Source: an uncultured Acholeplasmatales bacterium (GTDB taxonomy: Bacteria; Bacillota_I; Bacilli_A; ML615J-28; CAG-698). From it: DNA of 19,020 bases. The translations under genes were made by a program, and so were the position numbers. The DNA lies in contig CALEGD010000063.1 in assembly GCA_937877075.1 (NCBI GenBank), positions 1-19,020 of the forward strand. The letters run 5' to 3'. Positions 1 through 8,120 of the stretch are shown here, piece after piece. Under the pieces are notes generated by a model. That model had not been told where the DNA came from. It worked only from the letters and a program-made list of their open reading frames with translations, and did no database searches. Each line of letters starts with the position of its first letter. Position 1 is the first letter of the stretch.

Positions 1-107
1 ATAAAAGCAATATGGGGAAAGCCTTCAGGACTGATTGAGGAAATAAGGCCAATCTTACCTGATACGGCAAACTTTTCCCGGTCTTCATTAGTGATTAATC
101 TTTGCAT
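1..107 (-). CDS. N-terminus of a possible pyridoxamine 5'-phosphate oxidase-like protein (cut by window edge)
   Basis: Only the first 35 codons are present, and the gene runs off the left edge. It starts at ATG (105-107), one base after the activase stop codon. A strong GGAGGT ribosome site lies inside the last codons of the activase, so it is very probably translated as the next gene of the same operon. The peptide reads MQRLITNEDREKF, then a segment containing GKIGLISSISPEGFPHIAF. That pattern (short helix, then a strand ending in 'I..I.PEG.PH') resembles the first strands of the split-barrel flavin-binding proteins of the pyridoxamine 5'-phosphate oxidase family. The resemblance rests on about 20 residues, so the family is a suggestion only. 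Its link to the glycyl radical enzyme is unknown. Confidence 0.55.
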   Translation of the reverse strand, partial: MQRLITNEDREKFAVSGKIGLISSISPEGFPHIAF

Positions 108-108
108 A

Positions 109-1035
109 TTAAACCTCCAATTTTGTAGCGCCAGACCATGTTGCTTTATTGACATATTTTTGAGCTATCTGGCATAGCTTGATCATCTTTTCTTTTTGAA
201 GAAGTTCTTCTTTTTCATAATCCCATACCGACCCTAAAAGTCGGTATTTTTCTTTGGAAAGATTGTTGAAAGAAAGAAGTTCCCATTTACTGATATTAGG
301 CATATTGTCACGAATAAAGGCTCCGAGGGCTTCAATATTTTCCTCACTGTCAGTTGAATTAGGTATAATCGGAGTTCTGATCCAGATCTCCGGTTTGCTA
401 AGCTTACCGAGTTTAATCGCATTTTCTTTAATTAAAGCATTATCCACACCGGTATACTTTTTATGTAGATTGGAATCGTAAACTTTCAAATCATAAAGAA
501 TCAAATCAGTATAAGGAATAAGCTTTTCCAACATTTCAAAAGGATAACGACCGGCCGTATCAATGGCAATATGAATACTTTTTTCTTTTAATTTTTTTAA
601 AAGTTGGATTAGATAATTTTGATGTAAAACGGCTTCACCGCCGGATAATGTAACTCCACCATTGCTGTTTTTATAGAAACTAAGGTCTTTCATTAATTCA
701 TGAACTAGGGCATCGACTTCAATTTTTTCACCTTTTAATTCAAGGGCATTAGTAGGGCAAACCTCTACACAATTCAAACAGAAACTGCAGAGTTCATTAT
801 CGACTTTCATTCCCTCACCATCAAAACTAATGGCCTGGCTAGGACATTCATCTTTGCATGAATTACAACCCATGCATTTATCCCTAATCCAATACTTTTC
901 TTTCTGAAAAGAAATTGATTCCGGATTATGACACCAAAGGCATTTAAGATTGCAACCTTTGAAAAATACCGTTGTCCTAATTCCCGGTCCGTCTTCTGTT
1001 GACATTCTCTGGATATCTAGAATATAATCTTCCAT
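109..1035 (-). CDS. Glycyl-radical enzyme activating enzyme (radical SAM, PflA-like)
   Basis: This 308-residue protein should use S-adenosylmethionine and a [4Fe-4S] cluster to abstract a hydrogen from the glycine of the partner enzyme encoded just upstream. The radical SAM motif is visible as C28-x3-C32-x2-C35 (GCNLKCLWC), preceded by the family signature STEDGPGIRTTVFFKGC. Two extra ferredoxin-type clusters are indicated by C54, C57, C60, C64 and by C83, C86, C89, C93. This 8-cysteine insert is typical of activases for non-PFL glycyl radical enzymes and is absent from the short PflA of pyruvate formate-lyase. A GGE motif (SGGEAVL), which contacts SAM in the family, follows near residue 130. 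The ATG lies 8 bases after the glycyl radical enzyme stop, with a weak ribosome site (TAGGCT), so translation may be coupled. The family assignment is secure; the pairing with the upstream enzyme is inferred from adjacency. Confidence 0.93.
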   Translation of the reverse strand: MEDYILDIQRMSTEDGPGIRTTVFFKGCNLKCLWCHNPESISFQKEKYWIRDKCMGCNSCKDECPSQAISFDGEGMKVDNELCSFCLNCVEVCPTNALELKGEKIEVDALVHELMKDLSFYKNSNGGVTLSGGEAVLHQNYLIQLLKKLKEKSIHIAIDTAGRYPFEMLEKLIPYTDLILYDLKVYDSNLHKKYTGVDNALIKENAIKLGKLSKPEIWIRTPIIPNSTDSEENIEALGAFIRDNMPNISKWELLSFNNLSKEKYRLLGSVWDYEKEELLQKEKMIKLCQIAQKYVNKATWSGATKLEV

Positions 1036-1043
1036 AATTTAGC

Positions 1044-3530
1044 CTATAATTGATTATGAATTTCTCTGGCAATAATTTCATTTTGAAGTTCTTTGCCGAT
1101 CGAAGTGAAATATGCATTATAACCGGTAACTCTGACCAAAAGATGACGATACTCTGAAGGATTCTTTTGGGCGTCAATCAATGTTTCAACATCAAGAATA
1201 TTAATTTGTAAAGCCGTGCCGCCATTATCTGCATAAGCCCTTAAAAAAGCTATTAGCTTTTCTCTATGAACATCATCCCTTACCAGGGAAGGTGAAAGCG
1301 TAATTGTATGACTAGCTCCGTTTGGGAGATAATTTATATAATCAAGATAATCGCCCTTTTCACTTTTTCCTCCTAATGCGATGCCTACGGAATTGATATT
1401 GGCAGTCGGTCCCTTAATATCGGCACCATTTGCCGGACAAATGGCATTGGAAAGGAATTGACCATTTTGACGTCCATCCGGGCTGGCAATCATGATATAA
1501 CCGTCACTAATCCAGTAGTTCCAACTAAGCATCCCGGGTCGAAGTTGAGCATCGGTAATACTGGTTTTGTATTTCCAAACTTCATCAGTCCAAGTTTTCA
1601 TAAATCTTTTCGCTTGTTCATCAGCTTCATCATCATTTCTACCATATTTCGGGGTTTTGTTCTTAGCAATTGCTTGTAACTTTTCATAACCTTGCCAGTT
1701 ATTCTTTAAAGCTGTAATTAGTTCTTCCATACTACAGATTTTTTTATCATAAACCATGTATTTTATGGCGAGTAAACTATCGACAGTCGTCGCAAATGTT
1801 ACCGCCTCAACGGTCACATTTCTTATTTCGGCACCGCCTTGGGTAATATCCAAACATTTATCAATACAACCTTTTACTAAAGTCGAAAGATAAGGAGTCG
1901 GATGGAAATTAGCCCGAACGATATTGCTTTTATCATATAGTTTGAAAATATTTTTTATGATGAAAGCTATTTGTTTTTCAAAAGCTTGATAGAACTCCTC
2001 AAAACTTTGGAATTTATTAGGATCTCCGCTATCTAAACTATGTTTCTTACGGGGGTAAACTTTTCCCCAAAGACTGTCTTGATAGGTAATTAAGTCATAG
2101 CCTCTTCCTAAGGTTAGTTCAAGGGCTTTAAGAAGATTGACATTGATATCAACCGTACCTGAACGATCATTTCCGACCATTGTGTTTTCTAAACAACCAA
2201 CCGAGGCATAATTCCAAACATTATTTTTATGAATTAAATCTTCGGTTTTACTAAGGCGACTTTGGCGAAGCAGTCCGGCCATTGATCTTTCATCAAAATT
2301 TAAAAGGAATGGTGCCCCTTGACTTGTTGAAATCATTTCCACAATCCGCTTCAAAAGTTTTTCCGGAGAATATCGATGTAACCTAATATTTGGTTTTGGT
2401 TCTAAGATTGGACTCATATCATCAATTACATCAAGTAAGAGATAAGTTAAATCATTAGTTAGATCTTCATTATCAGGTCCAAGTCCACTTAACATAATAA
2501 GTTGCCCATAACCGGCAGTAATTCCTTGATTACTTCCGACTTTGATCATCGCGTCATATGCGGTATTACAATGAATCCAAAAACATTCAAAGATCTCTTT
2601 AATGAATTCATCACTCATTCCCGATTGTTTTGATTTTTGATAATAAGGATATAAATATTGGTCAATGCGTCCGAAAGAAACTCCGGGACCGGGATAATTC
2701 TCATCACTTAAGACTAACATATGGGTTAACCATAAGGATTGTAGAGCTTGCCAGAGATCTTCCGCCGGATGATAAGGAACGACTTTTAGATTTTCCTTCA
2801 TTTGAAGAAGCTCAGCCCTACGTTCTTCATCATTTTCAACCTTAATTAACTCATCTAACCGCTCTACATATTTTGCTGCCAGTTCAACCGGCATCATCGC
2901 TGCCGTGCGCATTGCCAGAAGATTGCTTCCTTTAGTTCCCTTTTTTTCTTTTTCCGTTAGGTTATTATATTTCTCGTCGATTTCTTCAATAATCTTCTTA
3001 AAACCGTAATTGATTATTTTCGAATAATCAGGAATAATATGTCCGCTCGTAGCTCCGCAATTTCCAAATCCACGGTCATGAAATTCAATTGTTTCCGCCC
3101 TTAACCCTTTTTTACCTAATAATATCTTCTTCCGAGCCTTTGCTTCTTTCTTAGTATGACAATGACTCGTATAAAGATTAAAATTAGAACCGCAAAGCAA
3201 GTCACCAGGAAGAATATCCAGTGGCATCTGATTAACCATTGCTTCCTTCGCAAAATAACTTCTTCTCTCGGCAATACTCTTGGAATAAAAATCTTTCGGA
3301 ACTTTAATCTGATGGGCAATCTGCGGTAACCCATTTTGATAAGTTGAAAAAAACGTATAGGTTTCCGGAACAATATAATAAGTCATTTCATTGAAGATTT
3401 CATCATAATCTTCACCGGTTGTAAAAGCCTTAAACTCATTGTTCCAGGGACGATTGACACCTTCGAAATAGTAATTTCGTAACCATTCGATTCTGGGCGT
3501 CAGGTTTTGTGGGGTTTTAATTCTTTCCAT
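1044..3530 (-). CDS. Glycyl radical enzyme of the PFL-like superfamily, substrate unassigned
   Basis: This 828-residue oxygen-sensitive enzyme does radical chemistry with a backbone glycyl radical and a catalytic cysteine. The radical loop is RVTGYNAYF with Gly803 near the C-terminus, and the thiyl site is Cys446 in VGCLENT, with Glu448 two residues later. Pyruvate formate-lyase has two adjacent cysteines, so it is excluded. The GC-x-E arrangement is shared by diol dehydratases, choline lyase and arylacetate decarboxylases. The Pro after Glu that I expect in GCVEP of the diol dehydratase/choline lyase group is Asn here, and the NGHS-type stretch of those enzymes is replaced by a YPGPGVSFGR segment (279-288). 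A decarboxylase-like or new activity is therefore more plausible, but no small subunit like HpdC is adjacent. The ATG is preceded by AAGGAGAGAG, which overlaps the stop of the GntR gene 10 bases upstream. The activase follows. The family is certain; the substrate is not. Confidence 0.93.
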   Translation of the reverse strand: MERIKTPQNLTPRIEWLRNYYFEGVNRPWNNEFKAFTTGEDYDEIFNEMTYYIVPETYTFFSTYQNGLPQIAHQIKVPKDFYSKSIAERRSYFAKEAMVNQMPLDILPGDLLCGSNFNLYTSHCHTKKEAKARKKILLGKKGLRAETIEFHDRGFGNCGATSGHIIPDYSKIINYGFKKIIEEIDEKYNNLTEKEKKGTKGSNLLAMRTAAMMPVELAAKYVERLDELIKVENDEERRAELLQMKENLKVVPYHPAEDLWQALQSLWLTHMLVLSDENYPGPGVSFGRIDQYLYPYYQKSKQSGMSDEFIKEIFECFWIHCNTAYDAMIKVGSNQGITAGYGQLIMLSGLGPDNEDLTNDLTYLLLDVIDDMSPILEPKPNIRLHRYSPEKLLKRIVEMISTSQGAPFLLNFDERSMAGLLRQSRLSKTEDLIHKNNVWNYASVGCLENTMVGNDRSGTVDINVNLLKALELTLGRGYDLITYQDSLWGKVYPRKKHSLDSGDPNKFQSFEEFYQAFEKQIAFIIKNIFKLYDKSNIVRANFHPTPYLSTLVKGCIDKCLDITQGGAEIRNVTVEAVTFATTVDSLLAIKYMVYDKKICSMEELITALKNNWQGYEKLQAIAKNKTPKYGRNDDEADEQAKRFMKTWTDEVWKYKTSITDAQLRPGMLSWNYWISDGYIMIASPDGRQNGQFLSNAICPANGADIKGPTANINSVGIALGGKSEKGDYLDYINYLPNGASHTITLSPSLVRDDVHREKLIAFLRAYADNGGTALQINILDVETLIDAQKNPSEYRHLLVRVTGYNAYFTSIGKELQNEIIAREIHNQL

Positions 3531-3540
3531 CTCTCTCTCC

Positions 3541-4248
3541 TTAGACTAATTTAATAAACAATATTTCTCCATGTTCTAATATTTCTTTTAAAACTGTACT
3601 TGCAGTATTTACATCCTGATTTTTAATTGCTTCTAAAATCTTTCTGTGACTACTTACATATTTCTGATAAAAACTATTTTCCGTTTTGTAAAAGAACTCA
3701 GTCATTTCCAAAGCAATGTCTTTAATAGAATTCATAATCAAAACATAAAGAACATTATGGGACATCTTAATGATCTGATTATGAAACTTGAAATCGTTTT
3801 CAGAAATAACTTTAAAATTAATGACGCCATCCTTTATCAAATCCTCTTCGGTATTGATAATATCTTCTAGCGTCATCAGTTCTTCTTCATTACTTATAAA
3901 ACAAGCTAATTTAACGGATTCAACTTCAATCAATTTACGAGCATCAAGCAAATTCTTAGATATTTGTTGTTTTAATTCTTTATTATTACTAAAGAAAATA
4001 TCGCGAATAATACCTAAACTCCCCTTGGTCAGAAAATCATTTACTACGGTCTTCTGCCTTCTTTGGATTGATAGATATCCTTGAGTAGATAGTTTTGCGG
4101 CTACTACATTAATTACACTCCTACTACAATCAAGTTCTTCGGAAAGATTCCTTAAAGGAGGAATACTCTCACCAATCTGATAATAACCTTCAATAATCCT
4201 TTTCTTTAATATCTTTTCATACTTGGAAGTTAAATCATCTTTTTTCAT
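3541..4248 (-). CDS. GntR-family transcriptional regulator, FadR-like (FCD ligand domain)
   Basis: This 235-residue regulator is the first gene of the glycyl-radical-enzyme operon and probably controls it. Residues about 8-70 form a winged helix-turn-helix (GESIPPLRNLSEELDCSRSV, then a recognition helix and a wing). Residues about 90-230 are an all-helical FCD domain, which in this family binds a carboxylate ligand, often with a metal. Candidate metal ligands are Asp152 and His156 (NDFKFHNQI), His201 (SHRKILEAI) and possibly His226. Arg104 in the DARKLIEVES helix matches a conserved FCD position. The ATG at 4246-4248 follows a GGGGGAAAT ribosome site. A palindrome of the FadR type sits just upstream (4258-4270), at the predicted transcription start, which suggests autorepression relieved by a small acid. 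The identity of that acid would hint at the enzyme's substrate. The subfamily call is firm; the ligand is unknown. Confidence 0.9.
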   Translation of the reverse strand: MKKDDLTSKYEKILKKRIIEGYYQIGESIPPLRNLSEELDCSRSVINVVAAKLSTQGYLSIQRRQKTVVNDFLTKGSLGIIRDIFFSNNKELKQQISKNLLDARKLIEVESVKLACFISNEEELMTLEDIINTEEDLIKDGVINFKVISENDFKFHNQIIKMSHNVLYVLIMNSIKDIALEMTEFFYKTENSFYQKYVSSHRKILEAIKNQDVNTASTVLKEILEHGEILFIKLV

Positions 4249-4257
4249 ATTTCCCCC

Positions 4258-4270
4258 GTGGTACTACCAC
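4258..4270 (-). promoter_or_regulatory. Putative GntR/FadR-type operator
   Basis: The 13 bases GTGGTAGTACCAC (minus strand) form a perfect inverted repeat, GTGGTA and TACCAC around one central base. The inner TGGT-NNN-ACCA matches the general FadR-subfamily operator pattern (T.GT...AC.A). It lies directly downstream of the -10 hexamer, covering the expected start of transcription. That is a typical repressor position for the GntR regulator encoded immediately downstream. Binding by that protein is inferred. Confidence 0.65.
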
Positions 4271-4271
4271 C

Positions 4272-4300
4272 ATTGTAATATATTATTTTAAAAAGGTCAA
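4272..4300 (-). promoter_or_regulatory. Sigma-70-type promoter of the gntR/glycyl radical enzyme operon
   Basis: On the minus strand, TTGACC (4295-4300) and TACAAT (4272-4277) are separated by exactly 17 bases, close to the consensus TTGACA-17-TATAAT. The predicted start falls near 4265, inside the palindrome at 4258-4270, about 17 bases before the gntR ATG. It is the only good promoter seen between the preceding terminator and gntR. Confidence 0.75.
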
Positions 4301-4311
4301 TTATAAAATCC

Positions 4312-4356
4312 AAAAAAAGGAAAAAAGGCTAACTTGAAAAACAAGTAACAGCCTTT
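4312..4356 (-). terminator. Rho-independent terminator of the pst-pho operon
   Basis: Three bases after the histidine kinase stop, the minus strand reads AAAGGCT (4350-4356) and later its complement AGCCTTT (4324-4330). An inner ACTTG/CAAGT stem closes on a TTTTT loop. The descending strand runs into a long T-rich tract (TTTTTTCCTTTTTTT, 4312-4326). This is a strong intrinsic terminator, and it separates the phosphate operon from the glycyl radical enzyme promoter just downstream. Confidence 0.85.
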
Positions 4357-4359
4357 GTA

Positions 4360-6045
4360 TTATTTAAGGAGAAAATTATTAAATTGGATCTTGACAGTAG
4401 TTCCTTTATTCGGTTTACTAGTTAGGTTGATATTATCATGATATAAATTACAGATGTGTTTTACAATCGATAAACCTAATCCGGTACCACCTTTATCTTT
4501 ACTTCTGCCTTTATCAACTCGATAAAATCTTTCAAATATTCGCGATTGATCTTCACTGGCAATTCCAATCCCCGAATCTTGTATAATTAATTCTTTTTTT
4601 TGATTGGAAATGGATAGTTTTAATTCCCCATTGGGAATATTATACTTTATGGCATTTTCGATTAAATTACGAACTAATTGATTTAAATGGTTAGGATTCA
4701 TCAATAAATATAAATCTTCTAAATTAAGACTAACAGTAATGTTTTTCTCGGATAATTCTTTCTGATATAAATCAAGAACATCAATAACTGCATCTTTAAG
4801 ATTAACTTCTTCAAAACTGGTTTCCTCTTTGCTTTCTAGTTTAGATAAATCTAGCATTCCTAGAATCATTTGATGCATCCTTATAGCTTCTTTAGAAGTT
4901 CTTTTACTGGCATCAAGGATTTCATCCATTGAAGTAATTATTCCTTCACTGATCATTTGTTGGTAGCCAATTATAGTAGTTAGAGGACTTTTTAGTTCAT
5001 GGGAGGCGTTAGCGAAGAATTCGCGTTTCATTTTTTCAATCTTTCTTTCTTCGGTAACATCAGACATGGTAATAAAAGCACCGTTTTTTGCGTTTTCAAA
5101 ATTAGTCCACTCGGTATTTACCGGAGTTATATTAATAAGATAAAGTTTAGATTTATAAGGAAGATCAAAACTTGAAATTGAACCCTCATCAATGGTACAT
5201 GCAATTGCTTCTTGAAAACTGATATCTCTGATTAAATAAATAAAGTTTTTATTTAGAACTTCTACCAACTTGAAATTCTTAAGTCTTAAAACATAATCAT
5301 TTACTAAAATTAATTCTTTATTGCTATTAACGACGATAACACCTTGCTCTAAATTATTGATAATGAAATCAACTTTGCTTTTTTCATCAATGATGGCATT
5401 GATTTTTTCATTTATTAAAAGATTTATATCATCAATATGTGAAGAAATTGTTTCTACATCATCACCATAATAACTATCATGACCGGCAAGTTTAGATAAT
5501 TTATTTACGACTTTATTTAATGGTTTTAAGGCCTTCTTATTTACTGAATTTAAAACTAATGTGGTTATTATAGTAAGAGCAATTAGGGTAAGAAAACAAA
5601 ACAAAAGAAAACTATTAACAATGGCATTAATGGACTTTTGAGGCATAGCGACCCTAATATACAAGCCATTATCTTTATGCGCCAGATACATCATATAAGT
5701 ATTTAAGCTTTCGGAATATCTGGTATAAACTTCACCCAGATTCAATATTTCCGGGCGATCCAAATGAGATTCAAATTCGATATCAATTAATGAATCCTTC
5801 ACTACCTCTCCGTCAAAGGAGATAAAAGTAATTCTGAGGTTTTTATTTGCTTTCTGATATGAATTTATAACTTCTTCTGCATTTTCGCCATTATATAATT
5901 CAGAGATCAACAAGACATGATTATTCAATTCTCTTTCGGAAGATTTATTATTATAATAATTCAAGATAAAAACACTGATGATTAAAAATAATGATAAGGT
6001 AAGGAAAAGAATAATTCCGTTTAAAAATATGATTCTTTTTTTCAT
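4360..6045 (-). CDS. phoR: PhoR-type membrane sensor histidine kinase
   Basis: This 561-residue kinase is the likely partner of the response regulator encoded just upstream. Two membrane segments (about residues 5-30 and 143-166) flank an extracytoplasmic sensor domain of about 110 residues. A HAMP-like linker and a PAS-like region (about 225-330, NLEQGVIVVNSNKELILVND) follow. The dimerisation domain carries the phospho-acceptor His349 in FFANASHELKSPLTTIIG. The ATPase domain shows an N box (NLIENAIKY, 460-468), the G1 motif DSGIGI (490-495), an F box (IFERFYRVD) and G2 GGTGLGLSIVKH (519-530). The start ATG overlaps the regulator stop by four bases (ATGA). Its position at the end of a pst operon and its SHELKSPLTTI box support a phosphate-sensing PhoR role, with PhoU and PstB probably relaying the signal. 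The phosphate specificity is inferred from context. Confidence 0.9.
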   Translation of the reverse strand: MKKRIIFLNGIILFLTLSLFLIISVFILNYYNNKSSERELNNHVLLISELYNGENAEEVINSYQKANKNLRITFISFDGEVVKDSLIDIEFESHLDRPEILNLGEVYTRYSESLNTYMMYLAHKDNGLYIRVAMPQKSINAIVNSFLLFCFLTLIALTIITTLVLNSVNKKALKPLNKVVNKLSKLAGHDSYYGDDVETISSHIDDINLLINEKINAIIDEKSKVDFIINNLEQGVIVVNSNKELILVNDYVLRLKNFKLVEVLNKNFIYLIRDISFQEAIACTIDEGSISSFDLPYKSKLYLINITPVNTEWTNFENAKNGAFITMSDVTEERKIEKMKREFFANASHELKSPLTTIIGYQQMISEGIITSMDEILDASKRTSKEAIRMHQMILGMLDLSKLESKEETSFEEVNLKDAVIDVLDLYQKELSEKNITVSLNLEDLYLLMNPNHLNQLVRNLIENAIKYNIPNGELKLSISNQKKELIIQDSGIGIASEDQSRIFERFYRVDKGRSKDKGGTGLGLSIVKHICNLYHDNINLTSKPNKGTTVKIQFNNFLLK

Positions 6046-6713
6046 AGATTAATTTTATACCCCACACCATATACGGTTGTAATAAGTTTATTGTCTTTAT
6101 CATCTAATTTTTTTCTGAGTGATTTGATATGCATGTCAACTGTTCTTGTTTCAAAAATAGCATCAACACCCCATATCTTATTCAATATTTCTTCTCGACT
6201 GATAACATTACCTTTAGAAGAAGACAAGAATGTCAGAATTTCAAATTCTTTACTGGTTAGAGATATTTTATGATATCCCTTTAAACAGAGATGTTTATCG
6301 AGATTAAGAGTTAAATCTTGGACTCTAATAATTCTGTCTTTTTGAAACCTCCGAACCTTGGCATTAACTCTTGAAATTAATTCAAGAATATTGAAAGGTT
6401 TTTCAATATAATCATCCGCTCCAAAATCAAAACCTTGAACTTTATCCAAGATCAAGTTCTTTGCTGAGATGATAATGATTTCTACATCATCATATTTTTT
6501 ATCATCTCTTAATTTTTTTAATATTTCCGTTCCGCTAATATCGGGTAACATGATATCCAGTAAAATCATATTAGGTTTTTTTATTTCAAGTTCGTGAAAA
6601 AAGCATTCACCGTTATAAAACGAGATTACTTTATAGCCTTGTTTGGATAAAGTCAGATTAATTAAATGACTGATGTCCCGATCATCTTCTACCGAATAAA
6701 TCAAATATTCCAT
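6042..6713 (-). CDS. PhoB/PhoP-type response regulator (OmpR family)
   Basis: This 223-residue protein has a receiver domain (1-120) and a winged-helix DNA-binding domain (about 128-223). The acidic pocket is at Glu9-Asp10-Asp11, the phospho-acceptor is Asp53 (ILLDIMLPD), a switch Ser follows in IIIISAKN, and the conserved Lys is in YIEKPF. The C-terminal part has the OmpR-type pattern LTSKEFEILTFLSSSKGNVI and ends in TTVYGVGYKINL. I chose the ATG at 6711-6713, which follows a TTGAGG ribosome site. An in-frame TTG four codons earlier is itself part of that site and is unlikely to start translation. It probably binds the TTTACA repeats upstream of pstS and so autoregulates its own operon. PhoB, PhoP and RegX3 are names for this role in different phyla. 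Confidence 0.9.
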   Translation of the reverse strand: MEYLIYSVEDDRDISHLINLTLSKQGYKVISFYNGECFFHELEIKKPNMILLDIMLPDISGTEILKKLRDDKKYDDVEIIIISAKNLILDKVQGFDFGADDYIEKPFNILELISRVNAKVRRFQKDRIIRVQDLTLNLDKHLCLKGYHKISLTSKEFEILTFLSSSKGNVISREEILNKIWGVDAIFETRTVDMHIKSLRKKLDDKDNKLITTVYGVGYKINL

Positions 6714-6721
6714 AATATACC

Positions 6722-7363
6722 TCAAAATATTCTTCTGTCTTTATGAAAACCGTTGATAATGTAAACTACCCATTCCGCTATATTCACGGCATGATCGGCA
6801 ATTCTTTCAATATATTTTATCACTAAACTGGTATAAATTGCAAACGCCGAAGAAATTTTGCCTTGTTTATTCTCTTCTATTAGATAACTGATTAAGTCTT
6901 CATAGGTTTTATCAATTATATCATCTCTTTTAATAACTTCTTCTGCCAAGTTAACATCTTCCTTGATAAAACTTAAAATCGAATCATTAACCATTGATAA
7001 AGCGGTGGTTACCATATCTTCAATTTGTTGGACTTTTACCTTTTCATATTTTTGAAGTTTATTATTGAATTCAAAGATATCTTCCGCATGGTCTCCGATT
7101 CTTTCTAAATCGGCAACCATTTTTAAAATCCCGGTTACTTTTCTCAAGTCTTTCGCATAAGGTCTTTCTTTTAAAATGATATTCAAGCAAATTTCTTCAA
7201 CTAATCTTTCGTATTGGTCAACGATATCATCATTAATTGTTAAACCAGAAGCAAACTTTTTGTCTTTATATAAAGTAAAAGATTCCATGATATTTCTTTG
7301 AACAACATCAGCCATTTTCAGCAACATAATATTTAAGTTTTCTAACTCTTTGTCTAAATGCAT
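6722..7363 (-). CDS. phoU: Phosphate-signalling protein PhoU
   Basis: This 213-residue helical protein links the Pst transporter to the PhoR-type kinase and represses the Pho response when phosphate is plentiful. It shows the two PhoU repeats, each with its metal-binding signature: LERIGDHAEDI in the first half and IERIADHAVNIAEW in the second. I chose the ATG at 7361-7363 because a good site (AGGAG, six to seven bases before it) overlaps the pstB stop codon. A longer frame reaching 7435 would add 24 basic residues unlike PhoU and would overlap pstB by 65 bases. Length and N-terminus (MHLDKELENLNIMLLKMADV) then match the family. The stop is TGA, eight bases before the response regulator ATG. 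Confidence 0.92.
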   Translation of the reverse strand: MHLDKELENLNIMLLKMADVVQRNIMESFTLYKDKKFASGLTINDDIVDQYERLVEEICLNIILKERPYAKDLRKVTGILKMVADLERIGDHAEDIFEFNNKLQKYEKVKVQQIEDMVTTALSMVNDSILSFIKEDVNLAEEVIKRDDIIDKTYEDLISYLIEENKQGKISSAFAIYTSLVIKYIERIADHAVNIAEWVVYIINGFHKDRRIF

Positions 7364-7370
7364 TTTACTC

Positions 7371-8120
7371 CTATCCGAATCTACCTGTAATGTAGTCCTC
7401 TGTTTTTTTATTTTTAGGATTTTTAAATAATTCATCGGTCAAATCATATTCAATAACTTCACCGAGTAAGAAAAAAGCAGTATAATCAGAAATTCTCGAA
7501 GCTTGACCCATATTATGAGTTACGATAATTATCGTATATTCTTTCTTAAGTTCAAAGATCAATTCTTCAATTTTCTGAGTTGCTATCGGATCAAGGGCAC
7601 TGGTTGGTTCATCCATCAAAATTACATCCGGTTCCATCGCAATACATCTAGCAATGCATAATCTCTGTTGTTGACCTCCAGATAAACTTAAAGCATTATC
7701 CTTTAAGCGATCTTTTACTTCATCGTATAAAGCGCCTTTTTTTAAGGAATTTACGACTATTTTATTTAAGACATCTTTTTTCTTGATTCCTTGACATCTT
7801 GGTCCGTAAGCAATATTATCATAAATACTCATCGGAAAAGGATTGGGATTTTGGAAGACCATTCCGACATGAGTTCTTAACTCCATCGGATTAACCGCAT
7901 TAACCTCAGTTCCTAAATAATCCAGAGTTCCGGTAATCTTTGTACTTGGTATTAAATCATTCATTCTGTTTAAACATCTAAGTAAAGTGGATTTACCGCA
8001 ACCGCTCGGTCCAATAAAAGCAGTTACTTTATTTTTATATAGGTCGAGATTGATGTTTTTTAAAACATGTTTTTCCCCATATGATAAATTCAATTCTTGA
8101 ATTCTATATACTTTTTCCAA
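7371..8120 (-). CDS. pstB: Phosphate ABC transporter ATP-binding protein PstB
   Basis: This 249-residue ATPase powers phosphate import through PstC/PstA at the cytoplasmic face. Visible motifs are Walker A GPSGCGKST (37-45), a Q loop (VGMVFQNPNPFPMSIYDNI, typical of PstB), the signature LSGGQQQRLCIARC, Walker B VILMDEPTSALD and the switch His in IIIVTHNM. The start is a TTG (8118-8120) that directly abuts the pstA stop codon TAA. GAGGTG, about six bases upstream and within the last codons of pstA, supports this non-ATG start, and the next Met is beyond Walker A. PstB is intact and of normal length. Confidence 0.96.
   Translation of the reverse strand: MEKVYRIQELNLSYGEKHVLKNINLDLYKNKVTAFIGPSGCGKSTLLRCLNRMNDLIPSTKITGTLDYLGTEVNAVNPMELRTHVGMVFQNPNPFPMSIYDNIAYGPRCQGIKKKDVLNKIVVNSLKKGALYDEVKDRLKDNALSLSGGQQQRLCIARCIAMEPDVILMDEPTSALDPIATQKIEELIFELKKEYTIIIVTHNMGQASRISDYTAFFLLGEVIEYDLTDELFKNPKNKKTEDYITGRFG

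Noticed and set aside
1044..3530. Naming the glycyl radical enzyme pyruvate formate-lyase, glycerol dehydratase or 4-hydroxyphenylacetate decarboxylase
   Set aside because: It lacks the adjacent cysteines of pyruvate formate-lyase and the expected GCVEP and NGHS-type segments of diol dehydratases. No HpdC-like small subunit is nearby and I cannot verify the decarboxylase fingerprint by eye.
3646..4084. Plus-strand open frames inside the GntR gene, and similar antisense frames elsewhere (for example 1458-1679, 13511-13741, 16536-16757)
   Set aside because: They lie opposite well-supported genes, lack convincing ribosome sites or domain patterns, and look like mirror frames of real coding sequence.
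6042..7435. Use of UGA as tryptophan (Mycoplasma-type code), given the AT-rich sequence
   Set aside because: TGA ends pstC, phoU, the response regulator and the DraG-fold gene at tight junctions with the next start, and the tryptophan codons checked are TGG. The standard code fits.
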